From: an uncultured Methanomicrobiales archaeon
GTDB lineage: Archaea > Halobacteriota > Methanomicrobia > Methanomicrobiales > Methanospirillaceae
NCBI GenBank assembly: GCA_903832665.1
Contig: CAILCG010000024.1
Coordinates: 62,001 to 126,000, forward strand
Reading direction: 5' to 3'
Length of the DNA: 64,000 nt
How positions within the stretch are numbered: position 1 is the stretch's first letter; the number at the start of each line of letters is the position of its first letter. This document shows, piece after piece, positions 51,781 to 60,707 of this stretch. The notes under the pieces were generated by a model. It was given only the letters and a program-made list of their open reading frames with translations, did no database searches and was not told where the DNA came from. A program made the position numbers and the translations under genes.

Positions 51781-53592
51781 ATGGCGCAGGACAGTGATGT
51801 AAAACTCGGGCAACTCACCAAGTATATCTTCACTGCTCCTTCTGCACTCAGGTCCTTTGTTCTCATCGTCATCCTGGGTCTTCTCATTGACGGTGCCTCT
51901 GCACGTGCCTGGTTGCACCTCCCCTTCACCAGCAACATCGGGTTTACCCTCCCGGCTGTCCTGAGCAGCAACATCTTTTTCCTGCCGGAAAAATTCCTCT
52001 TCTCCGGCACCCTCGCGTTCAGCATACCGGCAATCGCAGCCCTGCTGCTGACCAAGCCGATGATCGAGCACAGCGGCAAGACCATGACCTGGAACCGGTC
52101 CGGCCTGCTCGCGCTTACATGCACAGTCTTTGGCGTGATCATCACGCTGGTTTCGCTGGCCTGGTCGGTCACGCTGCTTCCTCTTTTCTACGCCATCTCG
52201 CTGGGTTTTATCTTCGGCCTTCGCCTCCTGGTCCTGGTTGCGATCGCGGATTACCGCGTGACCCGGATGATCCTGCCGGCCCTGACGCAGAGTGGCGTGG
52301 GGGTGCTGGTGGGGATGCTCCTCTTCTCCCCTTCGTTTGCGATCTTCGCACTGGTGCTCCATCTTGTCTTCGGGCTCGGCTTTGTGATCCTGATCTGGCT
52401 CATCGAGCGCCCGCTTCATCGTGCGTTTGGCATACGGGGACTCGCGTTCATCAATGCGTTCATCGCCCACATGACAGACGGGTCCAAGAACATGGAAAAT
52501 TTCTTCCGCGAGATAGGAGAAGAGATCTTTGTCCCGCAGGTCAACTTCTTCTTCCGGCGCGATAAGGGAGAGCCGATCCTCTTTACGGTACCGAATCTCC
52601 ACCCGGGCCCGATGGGGGAAATTGGCGGGGGGAACCTGCCCAAGGTGCTGCACGATAATTTTGCCGAAGAGACGCTGGTTGCGCACGGCTGCGCCACGCA
52701 CGACTTCAACCTGGTCTCGGAATCCGAGATCGACAAGGTGATCGATGCCATACGAAAATCCCGCAGCAACCTGTCATACGCCGGTACCGCCGGGCGCTCG
52801 GGTCGCCTGGCCGTGGGATCGGTCCGGGTGCTCTACCAGCGGTTCAATGACTCGGTGCTCATCGTGACCACGCGCTCTCCCCAGAAGACGGAGGACCTGG
52901 ATTTCTCCATCGGGTCCACCATCATGGCAGAGGGGCACCGCTTATTTCCCCATGTAGCGCTGGTCGATGCCCACAACTGCATGACCGATCTCTCCTCCCC
53001 GGTGCTCCTGGCTACCCTGACTGCTACGGAATACCAGCAGGCGGCGATGGATGCGATCGAAGCATGCGCATCATCGCCCCAGCACCCGCTGCGGATCGGT
53101 GTCAACCACCAGACCGTGCCGTACCTGCGCGAACAAGGATTCGGGGACCTGGGCATCCAGGTGCTGGTCACCGAAGTCGACGTGCAGCGCACGGCTTACG
53201 TGCTCATTGATGGGAACAATATGGCAAAGGGGGTACGTGAGGTGCTGCTGGAGCAGATCCTTACACTGGTCGATCATGCGGAAGTGATGACCACGGATTC
53301 CCACGTGGTCAACACGATCACCGGGAAGAACCCAGTCGGTATGCACATCCCCGCTGATGAGTTCCTCCCCCATGTGATGAAGTGCGTTGGGGATGCGGTC
53401 AGCGATCTCTCCCCCGCTGAAGTAGCGGCAAGCACGGCGCACTGCGAACATGTGGTGGTCTTTGGGTCCAACCGGATCTCCCAGTTGGCGAGCACGGTCA
53501 ATGCCATGCTCATATTTGTTGCGCCACTCTCGCTGGCGATGCTGCTCCTCGCATTCCTGCTCTCCCTCATTGCGTACGCGGTGATGGCGTAG
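51781..53592 (+). CDS. DUF2070-family membrane protein
   Basis: This 603-residue protein has about six hydrophobic segments in its N-terminal 220 residues, a large soluble middle (FTVPNLHPGPMGEIGGGNLP; a metal-dependent-hydrolase-like fold is sometimes suggested) and two segments at the end. The family is found mainly in archaea. Function is unknown. It closes the tightly packed run that starts at argH. Confidence 0.92.
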   Translation: MAQDSDVKLGQLTKYIFTAPSALRSFVLIVILGLLIDGASARAWLHLPFTSNIGFTLPAVLSSNIFFLPEKFLFSGTLAFSIPAIAALLLTKPMIEHSGKTMTWNRSGLLALTCTVFGVIITLVSLAWSVTLLPLFYAISLGFIFGLRLLVLVAIADYRVTRMILPALTQSGVGVLVGMLLFSPSFAIFALVLHLVFGLGFVILIWLIERPLHRAFGIRGLAFINAFIAHMTDGSKNMENFFREIGEEIFVPQVNFFFRRDKGEPILFTVPNLHPGPMGEIGGGNLPKVLHDNFAEETLVAHGCATHDFNLVSESEIDKVIDAIRKSRSNLSYAGTAGRSGRLAVGSVRVLYQRFNDSVLIVTTRSPQKTEDLDFSIGSTIMAEGHRLFPHVALVDAHNCMTDLSSPVLLATLTATEYQQAAMDAIEACASSPQHPLRIGVNHQTVPYLREQGFGDLGIQVLVTEVDVQRTAYVLIDGNNMAKGVREVLLEQILTLVDHAEVMTTDSHVVNTITGKNPVGMHIPADEFLPHVMKCVGDAVSDLSPAEVAASTAHCEHVVVFGSNRISQLASTVNAMLIFVAPLSLAMLLLAFLLSLIAYAVMA

Positions 53593-53885
53593 ATGGGTGG
53601 GGACAGCGCATTTTTTTTGGAAGATTCAGCTATGAAGAAATCCTCTTTTTTCTCTTGGCGGCTTTTCTCTTTCGGTTATTATGTGTATGACCACCTCTCT
53701 CACATGGAGGGAGTAGCAGCAATGGGGATCATTCCCTTAATCCCGGTTTTTCACCAACCTTATGAGGATTATTGCAATCGGGGGTATGCGCGAGCGGCGG
53801 GAGGACTGCACAAATGCTCAAGCACCCTGGAAGGACTGCGTGATTCTCTGTAACGGTTTCTCATGAAAATCACATCTTTTCTGGT
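53593..53885. other. Gap after DUF2070
   Basis: An 86-codon plus frame (53593-53853) directly follows the DUF2070 stop but has no recognisable domain. T-runs at 53610-53620 and 53645-53660 may serve as the operon's terminator. Confidence 0.45.
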
Positions 53886-53891
53886 ATGATT

Positions 53892-53911
53892 ATGGGGGTT
53901 GAGACCCCCAT
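53892..53911. other. Perfect 8-bp hairpin
   Basis: ATGGGGGT and ACCCCCAT pair around TGAG. This is the first of three strong hairpins in 140 bases. Confidence 0.6.
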
Positions 53912-53930
53912 ACCCCCAATAACGATGAAC

Positions 53931-53962
53931 CCGCCGCCCCCGAAGGGGCGCCCCCGCGGCGG
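53931..53962. other. GC hairpin with CGAA tetraloop
   Basis: CGCCCC (53935-53940) and GGGGCG (53945-53950) pair around a CGAA loop. CCGCCG at 53931 and CGGCGG near 53957 can pair as an outer stem. Tetraloop and GC content suggest a stable RNA structure or terminator. Confidence 0.55.
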
Positions 53963-54000
53963 ATCGATGACTTAAATAAAAAATGTGGGAAATCTTCTTG

Positions 54001-54034
54001 CCCCGCCGTGCCTCGGAGAGGCCCTGAGGCGGGG
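54001..54034. other. Third GC-rich hairpin
   Basis: CCCCGCC at 54001-54007 pairs with GGCGGGG at 54028-54034. Inside, CCTC and GAGG allow an alternative fold. It lies about 380 bases before the ThrE-type gene. Confidence 0.5.
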
Positions 54035-54417
54035 GATCATCATTACATCAGATCATGGTACCGGTTTTCATGCTTGTGGGGTGGACACTTTGTTCATGTA
54101 CGTTTCTCCAGAGCGATGTTTCCTTATTTTTTTTGAATGCTTCCTCGTTTTTCAAGTATTGTGTTTCGCCGGCAAATTGAACTGGTGGGGTCAAGGGAGG
54201 ATGGGTTTTTTGGTGATCAGATAGCAGGCACATCGTGCCTTTTTCAGGTTAGGCAGTAGTATTTTTTCCAGCCAGGGTCCGGTCTATTCCTATAAGGCCG
54301 GAATTTTCCTGCGGTACTTCATTGACTACATGCCCAAAAAATCCGGTCTCCCCGTTCGTTAAGACATCAATATAAACCCTCAAAAGAGAATTTCCGGTAA
54401 AGAATTATGGAAGAGTC

Positions 54418-55740
54418 ATGACACCAGCACAGGATCCCCCACTCCCGGAAACTGAGATCTGCCGAAGTACTTCTGTATCCGGGATGGAACCGGATCCTGA
54501 AGGACACCGGGTCGATCTCTATCTCGAGCTCGGGCGGACACTCTTTGAATTCGGCGCTTCGGTCCAGCGGGTCAGCGACTCCGTGCGGTTCTGTGCCCTG
54601 ACCTTTGGTGATCAGGATGTGCATGTCTTTGTGGGCTATGAGTCCATTGAAGTGAGCCGCCGTGACGGGGATCGCACGCATATCCGGATGCATGCCTTTC
54701 GCGAACCCGTCCGGGTCAACGTAACTGTTCTCCAGGGTGTCAGCCGGCTGCTTTCCTCGCTCAGGGCCGGATGTGACGGCCCTGATGTTGTCAGCAGCCG
54801 GCTGCAGGCATTGCGGAACCTGCCGCCGGTCTTTCCGGCATGGGTCACGGTCATCGCGGTCGGTGCAGCCTGTGCTGCGTTTGCCTGGCTAAACAATGCC
54901 GATATCCTCTCCCTCTGGGTAGTCCTGGTTGCAGCCTCGGCAGGTTTTGCGGCAAAATTCTATGCCTTACCCCGAGTCGGCAACCTGTACCTTACCGTAT
55001 TGATATCTGCCCTGGTTGCTTCGGTCATTGCCCTGCTGCTGCTCCCGTTCTCCGGCACGGCTACTGCAGAGATCGCCCTCATCTCCTCGCTCCTGTTCCT
55101 GGTCCCGGGAATCATCCTCATCAACGGCGGACTCGATATCGTCAGGGACCACACCGGCTGCGGGATTGCCCGGCTCACTTCGGTCCTGGCGCAGCTGCTG
55201 GTGATAACGGGAGTGTTCCTTATTCCCCTCTCGATGATCGCTCCTGAAACCGGGGGTCCACTTATTATCACCCCTACCCCTACCGGCATCCTGATCAGTG
55301 TTGTCGCAGCGGGTGTAGCGGCCCTGGGTTTTTCGCTCATGATGAATATGCCCCGTCCCGCCCTGGCGGGATGTGTCATCTGCGGGGGAGCAGCCCGGGT
55401 CATCCGGGAGATCGCGATCCTTGCCTGCCTCGATCCCATTTTGAGTATCTTTATCGCCATGACGACTGCCACCCTGCTTGCATTCGGTATTGGCCGGATC
55501 ACCCATGTCACGGAAGTGGTGATCGCTGTAGCAGCCGGTCTGCCGATGATCCCGGGGCTTGCGGCGATCATGGGGCTCAATGGCCTCTTCCAGCTGACCC
55601 ACCCGTCGGCCATTATCCAGTCTCTTCTCATCCAGACGACTCTGCAGAGTTCCCTCTATGCAGCAGGGGTATCCCTGGCACTGATCGCGGGAATCATATT
55701 CCCCCTCCACATCATCACGCGGGGAAAGCCGAGGATATAA
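54418..55740 (+). CDS. Threonine/serine exporter (ThrE family)
   Basis: This protein of 440 residues has an N-terminal soluble region (residues 25-115, LELGRTLFEFGASVQRVSDS) and about 10 membrane segments in two ThrE halves, with PGIILINGGLDIVRDHTGCG and AGLPMIPGLAAIMGLNGLF. The family exports threonine or serine. The ribosome site GGAAGAG lies before ATG 54418. Confidence 0.92.
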   Translation: MTPAQDPPLPETEICRSTSVSGMEPDPEGHRVDLYLELGRTLFEFGASVQRVSDSVRFCALTFGDQDVHVFVGYESIEVSRRDGDRTHIRMHAFREPVRVNVTVLQGVSRLLSSLRAGCDGPDVVSSRLQALRNLPPVFPAWVTVIAVGAACAAFAWLNNADILSLWVVLVAASAGFAAKFYALPRVGNLYLTVLISALVASVIALLLLPFSGTATAEIALISSLLFLVPGIILINGGLDIVRDHTGCGIARLTSVLAQLLVITGVFLIPLSMIAPETGGPLIITPTPTGILISVVAAGVAALGFSLMMNMPRPALAGCVICGGAARVIREIAILACLDPILSIFIAMTTATLLAFGIGRITHVTEVVIAVAAGLPMIPGLAAIMGLNGLFQLTHPSAIIQSLLIQTTLQSSLYAAGVSLALIAGIIFPLHIITRGKPRI

Positions 55741-55834
55741 AACCAGACCGGGACCCCCGGCCCCGGGTCACCATTTTTTGGTTCGGTGTGCCTACCCCGC
55801 GAACCTTTATTACTACCGGATCAATGAAGTTATT

Positions 55835-56161
55835 ATGCTCCCGAAGAAGGAATTTTCCGATGTCATCTACAATGTCCTCACGCCTTCTGATCTCCACGAG
55901 AAGATTGCCGAGCTCATTGCACTGGAAAAAAATCCTGATGTAGTTATTACGTACGGGCAGGGCCATCTGTTTATCGGGCATAAAAAATTTGCCAACGGGT
56001 TATCCATCTCAACGGACGGTCTTGGTATGTGGGAGATACGGGGGCTGGCGACCGGACCGGATGACGCATACCAGTACACGAGCGAGGTCTTAAAGACAGA
56101 ACGGACCGAGACCGTTGCCCGGGCCATCGCAGCTCTGATGATCAACTGGAACGAGAGTTAG
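55835..56161 (+). CDS. Conserved hypothetical protein
   Basis: The protein has 108 residues from ATG 55835. It has a helical N-terminus (MLPKKEFSDVIYNVLTPSDL), a GQGHLFIGHKKFANGLSIST strand-turn and the end AALMINWNES. No family is recognised. It stands alone between ThrE and the convergent exonuclease. Confidence 0.7.
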   Translation: MLPKKEFSDVIYNVLTPSDLHEKIAELIALEKNPDVVITYGQGHLFIGHKKFANGLSISTDGLGMWEIRGLATGPDDAYQYTSEVLKTERTETVARAIAALMINWNES

Positions 56162-56265
56162 AAAAAAGAGAAATTCCGGCCTTGTGTGGGGAGAGATCCT
56201 TTGGATATTTCATAAGGGGTTCTGAAACACCGGGTTTTTTTGAAACTACCTGTGATATCCCTGTT

Positions 56266-57744
56266 TTATTGTCCTGCCCTTCCCGTGCAGGCAAAGTCAA
56301 CAAATCCATTGAGCGGGTCAGTTTTGAGCAGCGTTACCCTGACTTTTTCGCCCACATGGAGACCCTGCTGGCCCTGCATGACCCGGCCTTCCGCAGGTGG
56401 ACTGATGAGCCGGACATAGGTTCCTTTCTCTGAGGCACCGGTCACCAGGGCCTCGAACGATGCGCCGATCCGGTCCTGGAGCAGGACTGCTGCGGCAGCT
56501 TTTCGCATGTATCGTTCGACCTTTTTTGATCCCTTCTCTTTCTCGGTCAGCCAAGCGGACTGGTCTACGAGTTCTTCGGTAGTATAGGGACTCTCTACAT
56601 TGTCGATGACCGTCTTGACCAGCCGCTGGATGATGAGGTCAACATAGCGGCGGTTCGGGGCGGTGCCATGGGTGTAGTCGGTCACCGCGAGAGCGAAGTG
56701 ACCCAGGGGTTGTTCACCGGGATCGAGCGGCACGTACTCCCCGGCTCCCATCAGTTTTACAATGGTGAGGGACAGGTCAGGGAAGCGGATCGGGTCGGCC
56801 TCTTTCTGCCGGCTCAGAAACTCTGTGAGCGCTTTGGCATCTGGCTGATTAGGAAGGGTCTCTCTGTACATGGCGGCAGCCAGCACAATCCCATCCCAGT
56901 GTTTCGGGATCCGGACAATGCGCTGGATCATGGGAATCCCTGCATTTCCGAGAAACGCCACGGTAGTCCCGTTGGCTGCAACCATGAACTCCTCGATCAG
57001 GTTCCGGGCCATATTCTTCTTCTGGACAACCAGGTCTTTTACCGCACCATTCTCGACCAGGGGCTCGGCTTCTATCGTCTCGAGTTCGAGCGCACCCTGC
57101 GCGGTACGGAACTTTTTCAGCCGGAGGGCGGCCTCGTGTTGCAACCGCACCTGCGCTTCGAGCCCCTCCACATCATGGATGAACTGGGGCATCGGAGCGG
57201 CGCCTTCCAGCCAGTCCCCGACTTGTTCATAGATGAGCTTGGCCTTGTTGGCAACGATCGCCCGGGAGAGGCTCCCGTGCCGGACACTGCCATCGGGCAG
57301 TACCGTGTACTCAATGATCACGGCCCGGCAATCCTGCCCCGGCAGGAGCGAGGAGATACCTTTTGAGAGCCGGTCCGGCAGCATGGGATACGTGACGATG
57401 CCGGTATAGACAGAAGTACCGTTATATGCCGCATACTGGTCAGCCTGGGAGTGCTTGGGCACATAGTGATCCACGTCAGCAATTGCAATTCTGACGTGAA
57501 TTTCACCCTCAGGTCCCCGTTCGCAATACTCCATCTGGTCGAGATCCTGGGAGTCGAAGTTGTCGATCGAAGACCACAGGAGAGCCCGGAGATCCTGACC
57601 TTTCTTTCCGATGGCTTTGGCAATGTCCGGTTGGATCGCATCCACTTCACGGAGAACAGCCCGGGGAAATTCAGGTTTGAACCCGTACTTCTGCATGGCA
57701 AAAAACGAGATGGCTTTCAGGTCAACGGAGCGGCGGTTTTTCAT
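56266..57744 (-). CDS. RNB-domain exoribonuclease (RNase II/R type)
   Basis: This 492-residue protein holds an RNB catalytic domain with DNFDSQDLDQMEYCERG (the Asp cluster that binds Mg) and a later RRYVDLIIQRLVKTV. The C-terminal 75 residues look like an S1-type RNA-binding domain (GTYVRLISPPAEGRVMQGQQ). N-terminal cold-shock domains seen in bacterial RNase R are missing. It is a 3'-5' exonuclease. Start at ATG 57744. Confidence 0.93.
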   Translation of the reverse strand: MKNRRSVDLKAISFFAMQKYGFKPEFPRAVLREVDAIQPDIAKAIGKKGQDLRALLWSSIDNFDSQDLDQMEYCERGPEGEIHVRIAIADVDHYVPKHSQADQYAAYNGTSVYTGIVTYPMLPDRLSKGISSLLPGQDCRAVIIEYTVLPDGSVRHGSLSRAIVANKAKLIYEQVGDWLEGAAPMPQFIHDVEGLEAQVRLQHEAALRLKKFRTAQGALELETIEAEPLVENGAVKDLVVQKKNMARNLIEEFMVAANGTTVAFLGNAGIPMIQRIVRIPKHWDGIVLAAAMYRETLPNQPDAKALTEFLSRQKEADPIRFPDLSLTIVKLMGAGEYVPLDPGEQPLGHFALAVTDYTHGTAPNRRYVDLIIQRLVKTVIDNVESPYTTEELVDQSAWLTEKEKGSKKVERYMRKAAAAVLLQDRIGASFEALVTGASEKGTYVRLISPPAEGRVMQGQQGLHVGEKVRVTLLKTDPLNGFVDFACTGRAGQ

Positions 57745-57883
57745 AAGCAGTTGATTGGGATTTGGTGGCAGGGTTGATAAAATGGTTGCGTACCTTGCGT
57801 CAACAGATCATAAACGACATTCTTATCTTTTTTAAGTTCCCGATCATTACACGAAAGAACCCCCAGTGCTATCCCTTCTCATC

Positions 57884-58557
57884 ATGACGACGAAGAATCC
57901 AGAACAGGGCATTTTGTATTTCCTCATCGTCACGGGTACCCTGTTCGTGGGTATTGTTCTCGTTCTGTTCCAGTCCTCAGTCACCCATCCCGCCATCGTG
58001 CAGCACAATGCCAGTGCACTGCTGGCGTATTACTCCTATCACGTGACGTTTGTCACTCCCTATATGTCCTCGGTGTTCCTTCGTCTCTTCCTCTCCAATG
58101 CCGGCGTTGCGCTGGTTGTCCTGCTCGTACCCTTGTATTGGGTCTGGATCTGGTACCTGGACCGGACCTTTCTCACTCCCGTAATCCGGACCATGCAGAG
58201 TACGGTCCTGCTCCTGGTCCTTGCGCTGGGCCATAACTCATTCAGCTATGCCTGGCGCACGTTCAGTACCTACCCGCTCCCGGTCTTCCTTGCCATGTAT
58301 TTTCCTCATGGCGGGCTAGAGATGCTTGCGTTTATCCTTGCCGGAACTTACTCGCTGGTTGGTATTGATGCTGTGAACAGGCACCTGGGTGACCCGGCCG
58401 GTCCGGCCCGCATCCCGGGGATCTCGCCCTCTTTATCTTCAGCAGGGTATGGCGGGCATTTCTCCTGATCGTATGCCTCCTTGCGGTGGCCGCTGCCGTT
58501 GAGTGCTGGGTTACGCCCCCTATGGTTACTTCAGTACTGGAACAGGTCCTGTCATAG
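57884..58557 (+). pseudogene. SpoIIM-like membrane protein, frameshifted
   Basis: ATG 57884 opens a SpoIIM-family protein with hydrophobic segments and the typical PHGGLEMLAFILAGTYSLV. It leaves frame near 58405. The last part continues in another frame as LALFIFSRVWRAF, LLIVCLLAVAAAVE and CWVTPPMVTSVLEQVLS, ending at 58557. SpoIIM proteins are integral membrane proteins of unknown action in archaea. One indel near 58380-58410 would repair it; the same region is GC-rich and repetitive, so an assembly error is plausible. Confidence 0.8.
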
Positions 58558-58637
58558 CCGGTTCTTTGGCAAAGTCCTACCACGGGATCCCGGTTATTCC
58601 GATTTCCCCAATCCCGGGAAATGGTCAGTTCGGCTCT

Positions 58638-58646
58638 TTTTTATAC
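58638..58646 (+). promoter_or_regulatory. TATA box of the His/Pro-rich protein
   Basis: TTTTTATAC lies about 22-30 bases before ATG 58668, so the mRNA would be nearly leaderless. Confidence 0.5.
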
Positions 58647-58667
58647 ACCCTGCGCAGCTCACTCACT

Positions 58668-58949
58668 ATGTCACCACGACAATCCACGCCAAAAGGCAGG
58701 AGCGATGTGAACATCCCGGTCAAGACAGGACCCGGCCAGGATCGGGACCGCCAGCTGGAAGATGCCCGGCACCACCCGGTCTCCCAACCACTGCCTCATC
58801 CGGAACATAAGCCCATTAAAAAGCCCGTTCTTCCGCCAAAGCACACGCCCCATTCCCATCCTCACGGTGATGAGCTGCCCGCCCACACGAATCCTCCCGG
58901 ACCCATCAAGCCGGAGAAGAAGATTACCCTGACCGGGGCAAAGAAATAA
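58668..58949 (+). CDS. Small His/Pro/Lys-rich protein
   Basis: This 93-residue low-complexity protein is rich in His, Pro and Lys (HPEHKPIKKPVLPPKHTPHS), with no hydrophobic segment or conserved domain. It is preceded by a TATA box and followed by a T-run. Metal binding through His is possible. No family is recognised. Confidence 0.55.
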   Translation: MSPRQSTPKGRSDVNIPVKTGPGQDRDRQLEDARHHPVSQPLPHPEHKPIKKPVLPPKHTPHSHPHGDELPAHTNPPGPIKPEKKITLTGAKK

Positions 58950-59154
58950 TTTTTTTTAAAGATTCCTTTTCCTTTATTTTCTTTTTTTGCTTACTCGCGC
59001 CCTTTTGTTGTCCGCTTTCTACGGTACTGGCAGGAACTGTTCAGGAGTTCGTGCAGGATTGTGCATTATTTAACGGGACAATGATCTCCAGGCCATTTCA
59101 TACGATCGTTTATCCCCTCAGCGTGACAATCGATACGAACAGCGAGCCCTCTCT

Positions 59155-60597
59155 ATGTCAGCCACCCAGTTTTTTCCCCTTCCTCCAAAACTTTTAGCTC
59201 TTGCCTGTGAAACGGTGAACCGTCGTGTCGACCGGTTGCCGTTCACGCAGGAAGGGTGCACGGTCACCCAGGAGCTCATCGGTGTGACCATGGAATGTCT
59301 CAATGCGGAATTTTCCAAAACGCTTGCCCTCCATGCGAAACAGACTTCCGAAAAACAGGCTCCGGAGGGACTTGACCTGTGCCTGGCGGAGCGCCTGGCA
59401 CTTAACGGGGACGTCCCCTGTGCCGCGGTGATCTCCGATGTCCTCTGCCGTGCCGGGATAGCGGAGAAATCCGAGGTCGTTGACAGCAAATCCCATGCGC
59501 GGAGCAGGGGTGTCCGGTTGTTGCCCGCGTGGACATGGCACAGTTCATCAGCCCCGGTCTCGTCACCCTCCCCAACTGGCGCAGACACCCGCGGCAGTCC
59601 CGCGCCAACTCCCTGGATGAGTCTCTGCCCGATCTGCCGGACCGGTATCCTGAACCAGGTATTTGGAAAGCAGTTGTATGGCATCCCCCACACTGACTAT
59701 TATGTTGAATGTACCCACTGCGGGTCCAAGTTCATCCCGGAAAAAGATCTCTTCTGCCTGGTCTCGATCGCCACGATCCGCGATCCCAGCTGGAAACGTT
59801 TCCTGAACCGGGCCTATTCGCCGGAATCCTGGATGGAGATCGCGCGCGCAAGCGGTACGGGCACAACAAAACGCGTCACCATGCCGGCAACCCGCCGCCC
59901 CTCATCTCCCGCTCCGTCCGGTTCCCCGGTAAGTTCTCCCTATAGTCCCCCCGTGTGTCATCCTTCGGCATCCGTTGTGCTGAAGACTGGTCCTCTTACC
60001 CCCATGCGGGACGGTTCTCTGGGGGTTCCCATACAGGACAAGATCCTGTATTTCAAGCCGGTAAGGCTGATCTTTTCCGGGGGACTCAAAGAGGATGTCT
60101 TTGAAAAAGAGCAAAGGATTCTCGAAGATGTCCTCAACACCCCTGCATATTCCGCCCTCAAGGCAAAAACCGAAGAGAAGTATGCGAACTATCTTCCGCT
60201 CCGGCTCGGTCTCTTTTGCTGGGAGAGGAAGGAGAAGCACGATCCTTTTTACCGGGAGTTCCTCAATCCCTGGGGCGATGAAAAATTCGGTACGTTCATG
60301 GTGGAGGACAGCGATCTCTCCGGCCGGAACGGGGTATACCTCGTTGTAGCTGATGGTAAAGCCTGTCATGCAGGTTACAGCAGGGAATCCTTTAAAAATA
60401 CCCTGACTGCGGAGTTCAGCCGAATCACCGCGGGAGATTGTTATCTTGACCGGGATGGCACCCGCTGCCGGATCAATGCGCTGCTCTGCCTGCAGAAAAA
60501 AACAGCCACGGTGTACCTGCATGCGGTCGATAACGAGGAAGAACGGGTAAGAATTACCGGGGCCCTGATGAGCGGTGCTACGGTTCACCTGCAATAA
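59155..60597 (+). CDS. Zinc-ribbon protein, possible internal frame disturbance
   Basis: The 480-residue frame has a helical N-terminal domain (residues 1-115), a treble-like CPIC/CTHC zinc pair (about 157-190) and a C-terminal domain (300-480) with YLVVADGKACHAGYSRESFK. Between about 59510 and 59620 the frame reads as a Ser/Pro-rich stretch. The +1 frame there instead gives VVARVDMAQFISPGLVTLPN with higher third-position GC. A pair of compensating indels is therefore possible. Function unknown. Confidence 0.65.
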   Translation: MSATQFFPLPPKLLALACETVNRRVDRLPFTQEGCTVTQELIGVTMECLNAEFSKTLALHAKQTSEKQAPEGLDLCLAERLALNGDVPCAAVISDVLCRAGIAEKSEVVDSKSHARSRGVRLLPAWTWHSSSAPVSSPSPTGADTRGSPAPTPWMSLCPICRTGILNQVFGKQLYGIPHTDYYVECTHCGSKFIPEKDLFCLVSIATIRDPSWKRFLNRAYSPESWMEIARASGTGTTKRVTMPATRRPSSPAPSGSPVSSPYSPPVCHPSASVVLKTGPLTPMRDGSLGVPIQDKILYFKPVRLIFSGGLKEDVFEKEQRILEDVLNTPAYSALKAKTEEKYANYLPLRLGLFCWERKEKHDPFYREFLNPWGDEKFGTFMVEDSDLSGRNGVYLVVADGKACHAGYSRESFKNTLTAEFSRITAGDCYLDRDGTRCRINALLCLQKKTATVYLHAVDNEEERVRITGALMSGATVHLQ

Positions 60598-60707
60598 AGC
60601 GATCATACAAGAGAGAGCGAAATTTCGCGATACCGATCAGAGAATTTTTCATATGTCATGCAAACATTATAGATAACTACTCTGGATACCGATCAAGGAG
60701 ATCATAA

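Noticed and set aside
51739-52701. 320-codon minus frame inside DUF2070
   Set aside because: It is an antisense shadow of membrane-protein codons (Asp/Glu/Gln-rich).
53593-53853. 86-codon frame after DUF2070
   Set aside because: It follows the stop directly, has no ribosome site, and lacks any family pattern.
54960-55710. Minus frames inside the ThrE-type gene
   Set aside because: They are shadow ORFs opposite membrane segments, without a domain.
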